From positions 434,001 to 498,000 of the forward strand of contig NZ_CP031311.1 of NCBI RefSeq assembly GCF_004799685.1: a DNA stretch of 64,000 bases, read 5' to 3'. The position numbers and the translations under genes were made by a program. This document shows, in pieces, positions 62,979 to 64,000 of the stretch. The notes under the pieces are model-generated. The model had not been told where the DNA came from. It saw only the letters and a list, made by a program, of their open reading frames with translations, and did not search any database. The DNA comes from Halobellus limi. GTDB lineage: Archaea; Halobacteriota; Halobacteria; Halobacteriales; Haloferacaceae. Numbering within the stretch: the stretch's first letter is position 1; each line of letters begins with the position of its first letter.

Positions 62979-64000
62979 ATGTCCCGTAGTCCGTCCCTTC
63001 CAGATCGTCCGCGTCTGGACCTCGACCCGGAAATGTCGGACGCCGAACGCCTCGCGGCGATCCGCCAGCACTACGAACGGCTCCTCAACGTCAACGACGA
63101 ACTCGACGAACGGCTCTCTTCGGCGACCGACCGCCAGGAGGAGCTGCGCGAGGAGGTCGAACAGCTGAAACGTCGCAACGAGACGCTGAAGACCTCCTCG
63201 CTGTACCTCGCGACGGTCGAGGAGCTGACCGACGACGGCATCGTCATCAAACAGCACGGCAACAACCAGGAGGTGCTGACCGAGGCGTCGCCGCACCTCG
63301 ACAGCGAACTCGAAGCGGGCGATCGAGTCGCCATCAACGACTCCTTCGCCATCCAGCAACTGCTGGACGACGAGACCGACTCCCGCGCGCAGGCGATGGA
63401 GATCGAGGCCTCGCCGGCGGTCTCCTACGAGGACATCGGCGGCATCGACGAACAGGTCCGGGAGGTCCGCGAGGCCGTCGAGGACCCGCTCACGAACCCG
63501 GAGATGTTCGAGAAGGTGGGGATCCAGCCGCCGTCGGGCGTCCTCCTGTATGGGCCCCCGGGGACGGGCAAGACGATGCTCGCGAAGGCCGTCGCCAACG
63601 AGACCGACGCTACCTTCATCAAGATGGCCGGCTCCGAGCTGGTGCGGAAGTTCATCGGCGAGGGCTCGCGGCTCGTCCGCGACCTCTTCGACCTCGCCGC
63701 CGAGCGCGAGCCCGCGGTGATCTTCATCGACGAGATTGACGCCGTCGCCGCCAAGCGGACGGACTCGAAGACCTCCGGCGACGCCGAGGTCCAGCGGACG
63801 ATGATGCAGCTCCTCTCGGAGATGGACGGCTTCGACGACCGCGGTGACGTCCGTATCATGGCCGCGACGAACCGCTTCGACATGCTCGACGAGGCGATCC
63901 TCCGCCCCGGCCGCTTCGACCGCCTCATCGAGGTCCCCAAGCCCGCTCCGGAGGGTCGCGAACAGATCCTCGAGATCCACACCCGCGACATGAACGTCGC
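62979..64000 (+). CDS. pan: Proteasome-activating nucleotidase (5' part)
   Basis: The first 340 codons of an AAA+ unfoldase that feeds the 20S proteasome. An N-terminal coiled coil (about residues 23-70, ERLLNVNDELDERLSSATDRQEELREEVEQL as marker) precedes an OB domain (about 75-130). Then come Walker A GPPGTGKTMLAKA, the pore loop VRKFIGEGSRL (aromatic-hydrophobic-Gly), Walker B VIFIDEIDAVA and SRH region ATNRFDMLDEAILRPGRFDR. The remaining C-terminal lid and HbYX tail lie past the window, so gating ability cannot be checked. Confidence 0.94.
   Translation, partial: MSRSPSLPDRPRLDLDPEMSDAERLAAIRQHYERLLNVNDELDERLSSATDRQEELREEVEQLKRRNETLKTSSLYLATVEELTDDGIVIKQHGNNQEVLTEASPHLDSELEAGDRVAINDSFAIQQLLDDETDSRAQAMEIEASPAVSYEDIGGIDEQVREVREAVEDPLTNPEMFEKVGIQPPSGVLLYGPPGTGKTMLAKAVANETDATFIKMAGSELVRKFIGEGSRLVRDLFDLAAEREPAVIFIDEIDAVAAKRTDSKTSGDAEVQRTMMQLLSEMDGFDDRGDVRIMAATNRFDMLDEAILRPGRFDRLIEVPKPAPEGREQILEIHTRDMNV

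Overview
The window is chromosomal DNA of a haloarchaeon. Three things point there: high GC with a very strong G/C third-base bias, acidic proteins, and many genes whose TATA box lies about 26-31 nt upstream of the start codon (leaderless transcripts). The gene content (rpoH-B''-B'-A'-A''-nusA, S12/S7, aEF-2, aEF-1alpha/S10, PAN, CofE) fits a Haloferacales/Halorubrum-like organism. The genus is my inference.

1-4.5 kb carries secD (cut by the window edge) and secF, a DUF5812-type protein, a membrane protein whose frame continues past an in-frame amber stop, and pgi. 4.5-24 kb is the transcription/translation core: RNA polymerase subunits, NusA, MscS, S12, S7, a HExxH protein, aEF-2, a histidine kinase, an ACT-domain/homoserine dehydrogenase operon that seems to start with a 49-residue leader ORF, aEF-1alpha and S10, ending at a tRNA-Ala(CGC) gene.

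24-39.3 kb is a 15.3-kb integrated element. It is bounded by a 39-bp direct repeat (two mismatches) that begins in the 3' end of the tRNA-Ala gene, with a tyrosine integrase just inside the right end. It carries an overlapping five-gene operon (zinc fingers, nuclease-like protein, DUF488 protein, large replication-type protein), an 800-bp non-coding region with inverted repeats, an AbrB-type regulator, a universal stress protein, a second recombinase, vapBC, a ribbon-helix-helix antitoxin with a broken RelE partner, an Orc1/Cdc6 protein, a HEPN/zinc-ribbon protein, iteron-like repeats, a phiH-type repressor with a displaced copy of its 3' end, and small zinc-finger and membrane proteins. AT-richer genes inside it (Usp, membrane protein, HEPN) look like later cargo.

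39.3-64 kb returns to chromosome: a frameshifted TFS/RPA12-like gene, RidA, membrane proteins, aIF1, a MoxR-DUF58-transglutaminase operon, mutS-mutL, CofE, a phosphoesterase, a Nudix-eIF2B fusion, EngB, peroxiredoxin, Nudix, DUF5809/DUF5810, RimI, aconitase, dUTPase and the 5' part of pan.

The most unusual signal is a pair of related, apparently structured non-coding genes 54 kb apart (4640-4775 minus; 58678-58800 plus). They share promoter spacing, conserved blocks, and helices kept by different base pairs. I do not recognise this family.
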